Origin: Allodiplogaster sudhausi
Taxonomy: Eukaryota; Nematoda; Chromadorea; Rhabditida; Diplogasteridae
NCBI GenBank assembly: GCA_945643635.1
Contig: CALZFC010000067.1
Span: 292,501-356,500 of the forward strand
DNA length: 64,000 bases
Direction of reading: 5' to 3'
Positions 1 to 11,049 of this stretch are shown here, in pieces. The position numbers were made by a program, and so were the translations under genes. Numbering within the stretch: the stretch's first letter is position 1; every line of letters begins with the position of its first letter. Under the pieces are notes generated by a model. It was given only the letters and a program-made list of their open reading frames with translations, was not told the origin of the DNA and searched no databases.

Positions 1-3
1 TAT

Positions 4-44
<41 letters not shown>

Positions 45-139
45 ACTATTCGCTCTCTCTCTCTCTCTCTCTCTCTCACTCTACTATTCGCTCTCTGTCT
101 CTCTCTCTCTCTCTTTCTCTCTCTGTCTCACTCTACTAT

Positions 140-187
<48 letters not shown>

Positions 188-239
188 ACTCTACTATTCG
201 CTCTCTCTCTCTCTCTCTCTCTCTGTCTCACTCTACTAT

Positions 240-277
<38 letters not shown>

Positions 278-321
278 ACTCTACTATTCGCTCTCTCTCT
301 CTCTCTCTCTCACTCTACTAT

Positions 322-368
<47 letters not shown>

Positions 369-373
369 ACTAT

Positions 374-412
<39 letters not shown>

Positions 413-469
413 ACTATTCGCTCTCTGTCTCTCTCTCTCTCTCTTTCTCTCTCTGTCTCACTCTACTAT

Positions 470-513
<44 letters not shown>

Positions 514-565
514 ACTCTACTATTCGCTCTCTCTCTCTCTCTCTCTCTCTGTCTCACTCTACTAT

Positions 566-605
<40 letters not shown>

Positions 606-649
606 ACTCTACTATTCGCTCTCTCTCTCTCTCTCTCTCACTCTACTAT

Positions 650-690
<41 letters not shown>

Positions 691-695
691 ACTAT

Positions 696-732
<37 letters not shown>

Positions 733-833
733 ACTATTCGCTCTCTGTCTCTCTCTCTCTCTCTTTCTCTCTCTGTCTCACTCTACTATTCGCTCTCTGT
801 CTCTCTCTCTCTCTCTCTCTTTCTCTCTCGTTC
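1..833. repeat. CT-rich minisatellite with higher-order structure
   Basis: Runs of CT dinucleotides are broken at regular points by the motif CACTCTACTATTCG, giving subunits of about 30-55 bp. A rare variant subunit containing CTGTCTC, TTTCTC and CTGTCTC occurs near 90-130, 420-460 and 740-780, so the array also repeats with a period of about 320-330 bp. The array starts outside the window. It lies just downstream (in transcript order) of the last astacin exon visible here, so it is probably intronic. Confidence 0.9.
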
Positions 834-854
834 TTTTTCAATTTTTTGCCTGAC

Positions 855-1951
855 TTTATTTGGTGCAGTAGAGCTCTGGACAAAGTTGACGCAGGTGTTC
901 CTCTGCCAGAAGGTCATTGCGAGTTGGCTGACACGAACGGCATTCGAGGCTGAAGGGAAGAATTGAAGAGTCTGGTAGAGGGAGAGATAGAGAAATAGAG
1001 AGAGAGGGAAAGAGAGATGAGCAAAGAGCTGACGGAGAGACGGATCGAAGTAGTAGAAGACAGTGCCGCCCCAAGTCGTCGAAGGGTAGAAGCGATCTCG
1101 GTAGGCCTGCCGCTTCTCGCGCTTCTCTTGTTCAGGCACAGTGGGATCAAGCAGATCCAACTGATCCCTGGAAGAGGGAGTGGAGTTGGAGAGAGAGAGA
1201 AAGAGAGAGAAAGGGAGAATGTGAGAGGGAGAGATGGGGGGAGAGAGAGCAGAGACTTGACAAGAAGCATGTCCCCTTGGTAGTAGTTCCCAGCCACGTT
1301 GGCCTTCTCGTTCACCTCCGATACGGAATCTCCCGTTTCCCGAATGTGGTTTTGAATCTTCTGAAAGAAGTGTTAGATGTAATTTCAAGTTGTTGCTATT
1401 TAAATATCTATTCCATTCTTCTCTTCTTCATTTATTTATTAATGTAATACTTTATTTATTTTCTTGGATTGAATGTAAAAAAGAAATAAAAGAAGATAAA
1501 GAGAGAGAGATAAAAAATGCCTTGAATTCGATGTTCCGAAATATTTTCTGCTCCGCAGTTCCGACGGCATTCGAGTTCTCTTCCGCTTTCTCCAGCTTTT
1601 CCATGACCATCTTGCGGATCTCCTTGAGCCTCCTGGACAACAATTCCTTGTCGCCTTCGGTCGAATTCAATTTCACGGCCACGAGATCCTATTGGGAATA
1701 GATGCAATGGAAAAATTGCTATAGAAAAAGATAAGATTTTTTTTATATTACAGCGAATATTTTTTGTTAGAGAAATGAAAATGAAAACAAAATCAATGAA
1801 TTATGAAACAAACGTCGGCGGTTCCATTGGAATGAGTCTGGAAGAAGTCTTTGAATTTATCGACGATTTCATTGATTCCCGAGGACGCCGCCAGTGGCAC
1901 TAGAAAGAGCACGAAAAGGAGGCAGACGACATCGACTCCTCCGAGACGCAT
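855..1951 (-). CDS. Astacin-family zinc metalloprotease, 5' part (five exons, gene continues left of window)
   Basis: Exons on the minus strand are 1951-1814, 1688-1521, 1360-1257, 1167-1034 and 949-855, and all phases agree. The start Met (1949-1951) opens a clear signal peptide (MRLGGVDVVCLLFVLFLVPL). A Lys/Glu-rich prodomain follows and contains NYYQGDMLL, which matches the xQGDI/M motif of astacin propeptides. A basic cleavage site (EKREKRQA) then leads into the mature domain start, RDRFYPSTTWGGTVFYYFD, and later WQRNTCVNF. Both are typical of nematode NAS proteases. The catalytic HExxHxxGFxHE and any CUB, EGF or ShKT domains would lie outside the window, so activity cannot be judged. The family cleaves secreted or cuticle proteins. 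The second intron seems to use a GC donor (AAG|GCATTT). The introns around exon 4 are CT-rich. The subgroup is not assigned. Confidence 0.85.
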
Positions 1952-2100
1952 TCTCTCTCTCTCTCTCTCTCCTGGTCATCATTTTGAATATTAAATATTC
2001 AATTTAGCAATGCCCAATTTATCCGATGAATCGATTGTGAGATGGACACAGGGATGTAATTGGTCGGCCGAGCATCCACTTCGTTGCGGGATACGAGTCG

Positions 2101-2137
<37 letters not shown>

Positions 2138-2229
2138 GGCGAGAGGAAGCAAGAGAGGGAGAGAGAGAGGAAGAGAAAGAGAGGAAGAAAGAGAATGAGA
2201 GGAAGAGACAGAGAGAGGAGACAGAGAAT

Positions 2230-2272
<43 letters not shown>

Positions 2273-3628
2273 CAGAGAGGAGATAATGAATGTGGTCAGG
2301 GGAGAGGATTGACTAGATAAAAAAAGAGAAAAAAAATGAACTTGCCCCGTGGAGGCATGCTTGGTGCTAAGCAGCGGCGCCTTTTATTCACACCTGCACT
2401 CGCCTTTTCGTGCGTATGACTCAGTGGCAGTTGAGTAAATGAACAGATTGTGGGTTTCTTCATCACTATCTGAACTTCCTTTTCCCTCTCTTTCCCTCTC
2501 TCTCTCTTACTAATTCTCATATCTATTTTTATTATTCATAGTCCAGCAGTCTCCGATGGCATAGAATAGCCTCATAATCACATCACTTTTAGATGGTCTG
2601 CTTTTGCTCAAGTGTTCAGAGTTTATTGCACAATCAGGACAGGGAACCTACTGTTATTATTATTATTTTCGAATCAACTTTGTAAATCAACGAAATAAAT
2701 TGAAAACCGCCGGATCTGTCTTCAATCTATTCTTAGCACTTTTGATTTCTATTTTCATGTAATATCTCTCTCTCTTTGAAGCATCATGCCATTAAAGCAT
2801 GTAAATGACCATTACATAATCATTACATGTAAATATGTACATACATACGTACATACAGACAACAAAGAAACATTCAAAGAAATACATATAATCACTAAAT
2901 TTATTATTTATAACATAAACATAAAAAATTATAAATTTGAAGTAAAAATAAAATCAGCAAATATCGTTCGGCATTCGTCTGTTCATTCTTTGTGCCCATC
3001 TGACCGGTGATCTACTAAGAAGGAAACGAGCAGGTCTGACGGCTGATTGTGAGGATGACGCCACGAGTATATGGCAAACATTGACATCATTCGATAACTT
3101 CTTCCAGTGATGATCTTTGCACAATTTTGATGGTACATCGTCGTTACAATGAGTATACATATGTATATATCTTTATCGCTTTGCCCAGCATTGACGTAAT
3201 GAGTGTAACATATGTTCGTTGCATTGCTTGCGGTCGGGGTCAAGAAATGGGGGAAAAAGGGAAAATTAAAGAATGTAAAGAAAATAATCATGATGTAACA
3301 TTATAAAAGGAATGTTCAGGGGAGGCGCCGGTGCCCGAAAGCCGCGAGCCGACCTCGGGGGGCACCGGCGCCCGAGGTCGGCTCCCGGTGCTGGGGCCGG
3401 CCATCTCCTATGAATGTTAAGCAGTCAAGCCAAAGTCCGCGAGAGTGCACCTTGTGCATGAACACGCGTGGCTCTCTCGCCTCCGAGGAGTCGTGGCTAA
3501 CCATAAGAAGGCCAACTTATGGTTAGTCAGTTGTGTACGATGAACAAGCTGGAGAGGAACATCGGTTTAGTCTTACAACTACATTCACTTTAATAACAAG
3601 ATCCATACATATGTGCATAGGTATGTAA

Positions 3629-3670
<42 letters not shown>

Positions 3671-4081
3671 CATAATTGATGTGCCTACATACTCCTCTCG
3701 GTTTTCCACTCAATCTCCACAATACAAGTCGTCTACGATACCCTGGATACACGGGTCTTTTGACTTATTTGATAATTTTTTTTTAATACTTGTGCTCCGT
3801 TGATTGCCATATCATATTTGAACAGAAACATGAAATCCGATTTCATTTTCTGCTCTTCTTATGAATGTGCAGTTATCACGTTATGATACAGATGCCGAGC
3901 TTTATAATGTCCAGGATCGCTTGCATATGATTCATTCATCATCATCACTGTACAATCTGGACAAAGAACGTGACGGATATCGAGGGGAAGAGTGATGATG
4001 AAATCTGACAATGAGGAAGAGAAGCATTCTGGAAAGGTCACCAGCCGGCCCCTTTCTCTTCTTCCACTTCCTGGTGCCTGC
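1952..4081. other. Intergenic stretch with GA repeat and short repeats
   Basis: I see no gene that I can support here. It holds a GA tract (about 2100-2286), an ACAT-rich stretch near 2830-2862, a TA dinucleotide run at 3637-3669, and a GC-rich island at 3315-3500. Short coding-like stretches occur near 2960-3160 on the minus strand, but no consistent exon structure could be built from them. Confidence 0.6.
3346..3384. repeat. GC-rich 14-bp perfect inverted repeat
   Basis: GAGCCGACCTCGGG at 3346-3359 is the exact reverse complement of 3371-3384, with an 11-base loop. It sits in a GC-rich island inside AT-rich intergenic DNA. It could fold as a strong hairpin. No function is known. Confidence 0.85.
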
Positions 4082-4731
4082 TCAGAACCTCGCGTTGCTG
4101 TTGAGATACGTGTTTCGCATCGCTTGATTGGATGGGTTCGGATCGACGCCGCCGCCAGTGCCCGGGCTCGGTCCGCCTCCCGGAGAGCAGCTGATGTGAG
4201 AATATACATCATTATTATAATGCTCAAAACTTTTTTATAGATGCCTGTGATTTAAAGAGGCTTATTGTAAGGGCGATAAACGAAAAATTTATGCAACCAT
4301 AAGATTTCATATTACAGCTGTCCTTCATACTCTCATATTTTAATGCAATGAGTTTGTGCGACCTGCGATATTGCATACGCGAGAATGGGAGTATGTTGTA
4401 CCTGATTTCTTTTTCTACTCTTTTTTATTTCCACTTTCTTTCCTAATTGCTTGACCCCGTGTCGTCCGTTTAGACATTAGACTGTTATTATTTTTGACCT
4501 TCTCAGTCAATGCGATAAAGACTTTCAAATACTAATCCCCCAGGGTGAACGCAACAATTCAATCCTGTGCATTGATCGTTGTTCTCCTTCTTATAAGTTG
4601 AAAATAGAAAAAGAACACTGACAAGTTGCACGTCTTCTGGCAGTACTGCCGTGCGAGTTGCGCGTACGCTGGACTGTTGCAGATAGTCGCTCTGCCGGGG
4701 ACACAGTCATTGGGAAAGACGTCGGCGCAAA
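4082..4731 (-). CDS. ShKT-domain protein, C-terminal two exons
   Basis: Exons 4731-4623 and 4190-4082 on the minus strand join in phase. The splice completes a six-cysteine ShKT domain: CADVFPNDC, then CNSPAYAQL, then QYCQKTCNFC, where the NFC end is created by the junction. A Gly/Pro-rich tail (SPGGGPSPGTGGG) follows, and the protein ends in NARF and a TGA at 4082-4084. Acceptors are TCCTCCAG and CACATCAG. ShKT domains often cap nematode secreted enzymes such as astacins and tyrosinases, or occur as short secreted proteins. Here the upstream part is not identified. A possible preceding exon near 5215-5290 ends in the right phase but has a poor acceptor. The function of the whole protein is unknown. 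Confidence 0.75.
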
Positions 4732-5082
4732 CTGGAGGAAGAAGAAGAAGAAGGAGTATTTATGAAAACACAAAAAAACGCTATATTAAAACCTTTTCCA
4801 TTGAATATTTGTAGCTAATATATTACATAATATATATTGAATAATGTAATATTTTAATAACTAATATAATATATTGAAATGCTTTCCATTATAATCTGGT
4901 TGTTGTAACAAAACAAAAAAGAAAGTCATGTGAAAAAAGAAGCTAACCCTGGCCATTGCAATCGATGACCGCGAGAGAGAGAAGAGAGAGGAGAAGGAGC
5001 GCTACTCGCATTATTGAGATATCTGATTGTGAAGTAAACAAAAAATAAAATATATCCATATACATTTGTTTATCTATTAATA

Positions 5083-5120
5083 AATTCCTATGTATGTATG
5101 AATGTACATACATAGGAATT
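5083..5120. repeat. 16-bp perfect hairpin
   Basis: AATTCCTATGTATGTA at 5083-5098 pairs exactly with 5105-5120 around a six-base loop. The inner part is ACAT-type simple sequence, so it may be a by-product of slippage. Confidence 0.8.
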
Positions 5121-5471
5121 TATTACATACTTACATATATATATAAAATAGCTTAACCATAAGTATGCACATAGTAAATGAAAGTGTGAAGGTGAAAAGA
5201 AGAATGACACCTTTTCTGTGCCGCCACCGGCTGCTCTCGTTTCCCTTTTGAGGAGAGTTTTCCGAGAGTTCCACCTCTCACAGCCCCCCCCCCCTCCTTT
5301 CACCTCCGTTCCATGTGCACAGCTGGTTTCATGAGTGGATGACGCGAACTCGGTCAGTCATCTCCTTGAACAGTCATCCTCTGTAGGCTAAACATAAATC
5401 ATTGTTAAAGATGAGACAGATAGAGATTGAAAGAGAGAAATAGAGAGAAAGGAAAAGATGAGTGAGAAACC

Positions 5472-5750
5472 ATGTCTTCATCGGAGCCACCAAGAACCAC
5501 GGTGTGCCTAAATGTGCCACTCACGATATTTGAGTTATTGATGTTTTTGCTCGCTCTAATGTGGATCAATGAAACCAATATTCTGTTACAAATGATCTCA
5601 CAGCACATAGAAGCGGCCCTGAAGCAAGTTTCATTAACTTTTGAACAAGAAGGAAAACACATATGCGTGAAAAAACAAAAGTTGATATACCTTTTGGCGG
5701 TTATATGTACATACATATATGTACATATTCACGGTTACGAAAGTCTTTAA
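5472..5750 (+). CDS. Possible small membrane protein ORF (92 codons), unsupported by splicing or homology
   Basis: The ORF starts MSSSEPPRTTVCLNVPLTIF and has a hydrophobic segment (FELLMFLLALMWI) followed by an amphipathic stretch. The C-terminal part runs into ACAT-type repeat DNA. The opposite strand also shows an open stretch with many cysteines and a strong GTGAGT donor, so the strand is not certain. I do not recognise a family. Confidence 0.25.
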   Translation: MSSSEPPRTTVCLNVPLTIFELLMFLLALMWINETNILLQMISQHIEAALKQVSLTFEQEGKHICVKKQKLIYLLAVICTYIYVHIHGYESL

Positions 5751-6169
5751 TTGTAAACCGCTATATCCACCCCAGTCCATTTACACTATCCCTTCCCTTT
5801 CACATGCTCCCTTATTCTGTCCCTCGCGTTCGCTAAATCTGCCTCTGTTATTACAAGGCACTTTAACTCGATGAATGTCGGTTGCAAATTCCTATTTTAG
5901 CAGTTTATTATTTTTTTATGGCAGAGGCATCAAAACAGCACGTTTAATATGTATAATCATTTAGAGCTATACTTAAATTTAGTGGCAGAGACATCAAAAC
6001 ACTGCGTAAAAATAAATTATGTACGATATCGCTGCTAGCAAAGAAGCAGGAAAGGATTAAAACGAGCAATAAAAAAGGCGAAAAAAAAAACAAAAATGTA
6101 TTCGTATATGTATTTAACCATGAACAACGAGTGAGAGAGATACTACAACAATTCTCTGATAGCTAGAGC

Positions 6170-6305
6170 GATATTCTCCCTTCATAACAATGAAATCTGT
6201 TAAAAAAAACAAGACAACTTGTCGAACTTTTTTAGCTAGCGATATTCTCCCTTCATAACAATGAAATCTGTTTTAAAAAACAAGGCAATTTGTCGAAATG
6301 TTCTT
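6170..6305. repeat. Tandem duplication of about 70 bp in a 3' flank
   Basis: The stretch beginning GATATTCTCCCTTCATAACA occurs at about 6171 and again at about 6240, with the same order of ATGAAATCTG, an A run and TTGTCGAA. It lies directly after the stop codon (transcript sense) of the membrane-protein gene that ends at 6308, so it would be part of its 3' UTR. Confidence 0.85.
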
Positions 6306-6307
6306 TT

Positions 6308-9302
6308 TTAGATTGCGCTAGGTTGCCGCAGTCCGCCGTCACCAGAGCCCGCTGTCGCTGTTGGCGCGTATGGCTAAATGCATACTATATTGTCTGCGAC
6401 CCTCGAATGTTCACTTTTTTTAAACTTAACAATTTTGATTAAATTAAAAAAAACAATTAAATGACCAAAAATAGTGTGTTTGAAATATGTTTTTATATTG
6501 TTGCTGTTTTCATCTTATTGTATTCCATCAAAAACACATTGGCCCGATAAGCGCGAATAAAGTTTTAAAAAGTTTTCATCTTCTTTGCTAAATTTTTTTG
6601 TTCCTGTCATACCAAAAAAAAAAAAAATTCGTAAAAAAAAAATTAGAAAAAAAATCAAAATTTCTTACCTCCTCCCAGATGGGCCGTCGCTTGACGACAT
6701 CTCTCGTATGATGCGTCATTACCGTCTTCTTCACTGTGTACTCGGTGACCGAAGGTAGTGTTGGCGGCTGCTGCCCACCGTTAACGTCGCCAATCGCTGC
6801 TGTCTTAATCATTCATTGTTTTCATAATATGCATTCGTATATATGTATTAAACGTATTTTTTTCAAAGAGGTTCTCTAAACATGGATTGTGTTCCGTGTT
6901 TTCTGTTTAGTGAAAGCACAACAAAAGATTGATGACACGTTATCTGAACGATCTATCTATTTTTTTGCTCATAAGACAGCGTATTCACGAATCAAATAAA
7001 ATTATATATAAAACTATCGTAAATTCTTTCTCACTAGCTTCCGTTTTCTTTAAAGAAAGGAACGCTGCCCTTATTATAACAGCCAACTTGCCGGTCGCAT
7101 GGACGCTGGTTTCTCGAGAGGCTTTGGTGGCGCGACAGTAGTTTGCGTTGCGCGTGGCAGCAGGGGCGGGGACGCCGGACGGAGCGGACGCGTCGCGGTC
7201 TGCGTCGCGGTCGGGGTTTGCGTCGCGGTCGGCGTTGCGGACGAGGACAGGCTGCGGGTTGCGCGAAGCGACGAAGCCGCCGGCGGAGACGGCGATGGAG
7301 GACGAACGAGTGGCGTACCCTCGGGAAGCTCCTTGCCCTGGCGCTCAAGGTTCATTTGATCTGTGATCTTTGACGTTTGATGTTTGAGTGTTGGAGATCA
7401 TTACAAGCTCTACCGAGGGATCGAACCACCGTCCTCTTGATTCCCTATTCTACTGCGTAACCACCAAGCTAACCTTCGCTGAACCTCTCGACAGAGAATT
7501 CGCCTCGTCGTCACCGGCACTTGCTTCAAGGGGCTTCTGTTGCTTGGAGAGGAATGAGAAGATGAGGAGCGCAATGATCTTAATGAGATTGGTAAGTAAA
7601 GTATGCTGCAGATAAGAGATGCTCAACTCATAATTATTACTTGAAAAAAAAATGTATATAAATATTTTTAAAATATATAAAGCTCTCACAATAGCAATTA
7701 TGGCGGCGATAGCGATGAGATGGATGATTAGAGCCTTGGTCAGCCATCCGGCAATGCAAGGCTCGAGTTCAAGGAAGATCCCGGCGGCGAGCGCCTGAAC
7801 ACACCGTGGAAATAAGGAAAAGTGAAGAACTATAGTATCCGAGAGAAAGTATCGCCAAAGTGAACTATACTTCTTACAATTAGTAATCAATACTAATCTC
7901 TGCAAGAAATATCGCGATTGCCGACACAAATCACAAGTCTTCTTCATGCTAATAGTATACATATATGTATTATTGGAGTTTGAATGTCCCTCTATCCCAT
8001 GTTATTCGATATGAAAATGGAGAAAAGTTCACGGAATGGTTATTTTTTAGATGAAAAGCGATCGCATACCAAGCATATGTAGATAAAAGCTCCCTCTGAA
8101 AGATATGGATAAAAGGGAACGCAAACCTGCACATACTTTGCTGCTGGATATTTTTTTTATTCGCGAGAACAAAACTAACTTTGCTCTGCCTTTTAGTTGT
8201 TCCTGTGGAATTTATAATTACATATATAAATACAAAAAAAATATTAATTAACGAAAGATTGCTGTAAGTGCATACCGAAAAGGGGGCCTATTATGCATTA
8301 GCTGGCGAATGGGTGAGTCAATGCCCCCTTGGAGGGGGGTGGGGGGGGGAGTGACTAACATGAGCCACAGAAGGCCCGCCGTCCTTGTGCTCGGTGACGA
8401 TCTCGCGTATCTTGCGTTCCAGTTCGTCGTGCACACGCTCCTCGTCTTCCCGGCGGAGTAGCTACAATGGAGGTTCTATCTCTCTCTCTCTCTATGTCTC
8501 CTTTCTGTCTCTCTCTCACGCTGTATTCCTAGGTCACTTCTTTCTCCCTCACACTCTATATTCCTCCATCTGCTCTCTCTCTCTCTCTCTCTCTCTCCCT
8601 CTCTTCTATCTCTCTCTTCTATCTTTCTGTATCCCTTTATATTTCTCTCTTCTCTCTTTCTGTATCCCTCGATCTATCTTTCGCTTTCTCTGCATTCCTC
8701 GAGCTCCACACTCTCTTCATTCTCTCTCCTCTTTCCCTCACTCACGCTCCTACTCTTCCACACCTGCGCCGCAGCTGTATCTCCGGCCCTTCTGATCTCG
8801 TCAAAAGCGGCCACCATGTTCGCTTTTCTCGTACTTCTCTCGGCAATGTCGCCGTGAAGCTGGCCCTGTGTATTGTTGAAAGTTATGAGTGACGTAACTT
8901 TCTTAGCAAATTGTTACGAGTACCGTAACATGTTGCTGAATATTCCAAGTTGAATACTGTCATTAAACAACGAAACATGTGTGGCCAAATGTTACTAGCA
9001 ACATAACATTTGTGGCCAAATGTTATCAGTAACGTTACGGTTTCTGAATACTACATGTTGGTATGCAAAGTAAAAATATTTGTATTTGTTATTCAAATGA
9101 TACAATATATGTCTTTGCATATTTTGTTCAAAATAAGCGGAAAGAAAACCATCAAGACAATGACGAATTGATAAGAAATGATGGAATATTTTTTTTTCAA
9201 ATTGATGAAAACCTCTTCGACGTCCGCAGCCCATGGCGAAGTGGATGGAGCGAGTGGTGCGACGAGGAGAATGAGAAAGATGAGACGAAGGATGGGCATC
9301 AT
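6308..9302 (-). CDS. Single-pass membrane protein with charged ectodomain and Thr/Pro-rich tail, eight exons, 316 aa
   Basis: Exons on the minus strand are 9302-9213, 8865-8764, 8461-8360, 7794-7690, 7578-7474, 7337-7088, 6799-6669 and 6373-6308. All phases agree and a TAA at 6308-6310 ends the frame. Exon 1 is a signal peptide (MMPILRLIFLILLVAPLAP). Exons 2-3 encode a charged, probably helical segment (LLRREDEERVHDELERKIRE). Exons 4-5 form one long hydrophobic helix (IIHLIAIAAIIAI joined to IIALLIFSFL). The tail is Ser/Pro/Thr-rich with TATQTPTATQTATR repeats, then VTEYTVKKTVMTHHTRDVVK, and ends GDGGLRQPSAI. The predicted topology is type I, with the repetitive tail cytoplasmic. No family is recognised. 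Intron 2 is CT-rich and intron 5 holds a tRNA-like sequence. The exact donor of exon 3 is the weakest call. Confidence 0.7.
7406..7474 (-). other. tRNA-like sequence (degenerate) in an intron
   Basis: On the minus strand a B-box-like GGTTCGATCCC (7417-7427) is preceded by an A-box-like TTAGCTTGGTGGTTACGC about 40 bases upstream. This is the spacing of the internal promoter of a tRNA gene. A clean cloverleaf cannot be drawn: the T stem pairs poorly and no five-pair anticodon stem is seen. It is best read as a decayed tRNA or a tRNA-derived repeat head, lying in the intron between exons 5 and 6 of the membrane-protein gene. Confidence 0.35.
8476..8763. repeat. CT-rich intron filler
   Basis: Imperfect CT tracts fill the intron between exons 2 and 3 of the membrane-protein gene. 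They supply an AG-rich transcript sequence and explain the serine/leucine-rich ORF on the opposite strand. Confidence 0.85.
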
Positions 9303-9640
9303 TTAGACGGGGCTGTTTTCTGCCTAATAACAATCATCATTTTCATTGACCACGAAACAGAACAGAAAAAAAAAACATTAAGGCTCTTTTCTGTCCAATA
9401 ACAATCATCATTTTTCATTAACAAACATCCGGAACAGAAAAACCATTTTGAACATGTTTTTACTGTAAACCTACATAATGAGTCCATTCGCACGTAATGG
9501 GCATCATTTAGGCGGCTGTTTTCTGTCTAATAACAATCACAAATTTTCATTGACCACCAAGCAGAACAGAAAAAAAAACATTTTAAAAGTTATGTAATTT
9601 ACTGTAAACATACATAATGAGTCCAATCGAACGCGATTAT
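9297..9640 (+). repeat. Tandem repeat, about 105 bp x 3
   Basis: Three copies share TTTTCTGYCTAATAACAATC, then TTTTCATTGACCAC, GAACAGAAAAA, and (copies 2-3) TACTGTAAAC and CATAATGAGTCC. They begin near 9310, 9388 and 9517. The array overlaps the start codon region of the membrane-protein gene, so it probably contributes to its promoter or 5' UTR. Confidence 0.8.
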
Positions 9641-9649
9641 GAAGATAGC

Positions 9650-10130
9650 GATCAAATTGCGGCCATCCAACACTTGTCCATTCCTCTACATGCATGCGTA
9701 TGTAAAACTGTCTAGCGAATCATTTTGAAAAAGTGAGAATTAAATATGAGTTAAAAAAATTAACAGCCTCATTAATTATCTCTACAAAGCAAATCGCCCC
9801 ATCATTGAGGAAAGCAAATTGCGGCCTACATTTGCCCATTCCTTTACATGTAAAACTTGCAGAAAAAAACGATGGGGCATTAGAAAAAAAGTAAGAATTT
9901 AACATGACATAAATATTAATTGTCTGTATAACGCGTATGTACATACATACACATATCGCATTTCGGACAATGCCAATTTGCGGGAAACGCTTGTCTCTTC
10001 CTCTGCCTGTAAAACTACGAGCGGCCAAATCGATGGGAAGAAATAGGAAGAAAGCGCCGAAACTTGCTGGCACACCCTTTCTCGAACTCGGCACGATATT
10101 ATCGTTATCATCGTTCTTTTCAGGAACGGC
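9650..10130. repeat. Three diverged copies of a short repeat
   Basis: AAATTGCGG...CCATTCCTCTACATGCATG near 9655, AAATTGCGG...CCCATTCCTTTACATG near 9812 and CCAATTTGCGGG...CTTCCTCTGCCTG near 9970 are related. All three are followed by TGTAAAACT. No gene is supported here. A GA-rich tract follows at 10134-10245. Confidence 0.6.
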
Positions 10131-10245
10131 GAGGGAAAGAGAGAAGGAGAGAAAGAGAGAAAAGAAAAGAGAGAAAGAGAGAATTGAAGTCAGTGAGAGC
10201 AGTTAGAGAGAAATAAAGGAGAAAGAGCCATACTGAGAAATGAGA

Positions 10246-10939
10246 AGAAAGGCATTTGTCAGCAATGCAATTCTGGTGGAAAATGGCAAAGCGAATATTG
10301 TCTCATAGGGAGAAGTTGAAGAAATGGAAGTGAAGAAAAGCAGAAGAAGAAGAGAAGAATAAGAAAAAGCTTGAAGCTCTGACTCATCGCAGTCACCCTT
10401 TCACATGCATAATATGTCAAAAGAAGCATGTTACTTATCGATTGACAAGAATTACTCATATTTCCTCCTGTTAGTACAACTCTCTTGTTATTCGACGATT
10501 CAAGCAAATATTCTTTCGGCATTTATCGCATTGCCTAATGTAAGCAACATGGAATATCATTTACGCAATAAAGTGTCCTATCCAATTACAGAGCCAAGGT
10601 ATGTATTGTTACGGTCTGGTTCGGGTGACCTTTATGGCGGTCCCCAAGTTGTAGATTGGGGACAGATATATATGTACATACATGCAGGTGTACGTTATAT
10701 TTATTCGTTATATTTATGGTGTATACGGTATTCCTTTTCTATCTAGCTGTCAACGCATTTTTTTTACATTATCAGGTGAACTTTCTGTTGATGTCTCTCC
10801 ATAGTTTCCGATTCATTTTAAAAGAGTACGAACCTCAACTTATTGTTTGACTCAACCCAAGTACGGTTTATACTCACTATGCTCCGACAAATATTTTCTC
10901 CATGGCCACAAGAATATCCAAAGGCGTATACTTACTTAC
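10246..10939. other. Intergenic stretch, nothing recognisable
   Basis: The DNA is AT-rich with a few ACAT-type repeats. Open frames are short and lack splice support. It may be an intron of the gene that owns the PAN-like exon, since that exon ends here with a strong donor. Confidence 0.5.
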
Positions 10940-11049
10940 CTTATTCTCCGTTTGGGATCGATGTGCTTGCCATTCTCATTGAAAGTGTACAAATTGCAGT
11001 GTCCGTGGGAAAAGAAAAATTGCTGGCATTCTTGGCGCTGCGCGGATGT
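10940..11049 (-). CDS. PAN/apple-like domain exon (isolated)
   Basis: On the minus strand the exon runs from an acceptor TTCTTGTGCAG to a near-perfect donor, AATAAG|GTAAGTAAG. The open frame reads SAQRQECQQFFFSHGHCNLY and then TFNENGKHIDPKRRI. The spacing ECQQ...HCNLYTFN fits the middle of PAN/apple modules, where an ECxxxC helix is followed by CNxFxYN. The first helix cysteine is replaced by Phe. PAN modules bind proteins or carbohydrates in secreted and membrane proteins. I could not find the neighbouring exons of this domain, so the gene is incomplete or broken. Confidence 0.45.

Noticed and set aside
1..833. CRISPR-like array (regular spacer-like repeats)
   Set aside because: The units are CT microsatellite with a short conserved interruption, there are no unique spacers, and the DNA is eukaryotic.
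7099..7373. Arginine/glycine-rich ORFs on the plus strand
   Set aside because: They are the antisense of the Thr/Pro-rich exon 6 of the minus-strand membrane protein, which fits phase with its neighbours.
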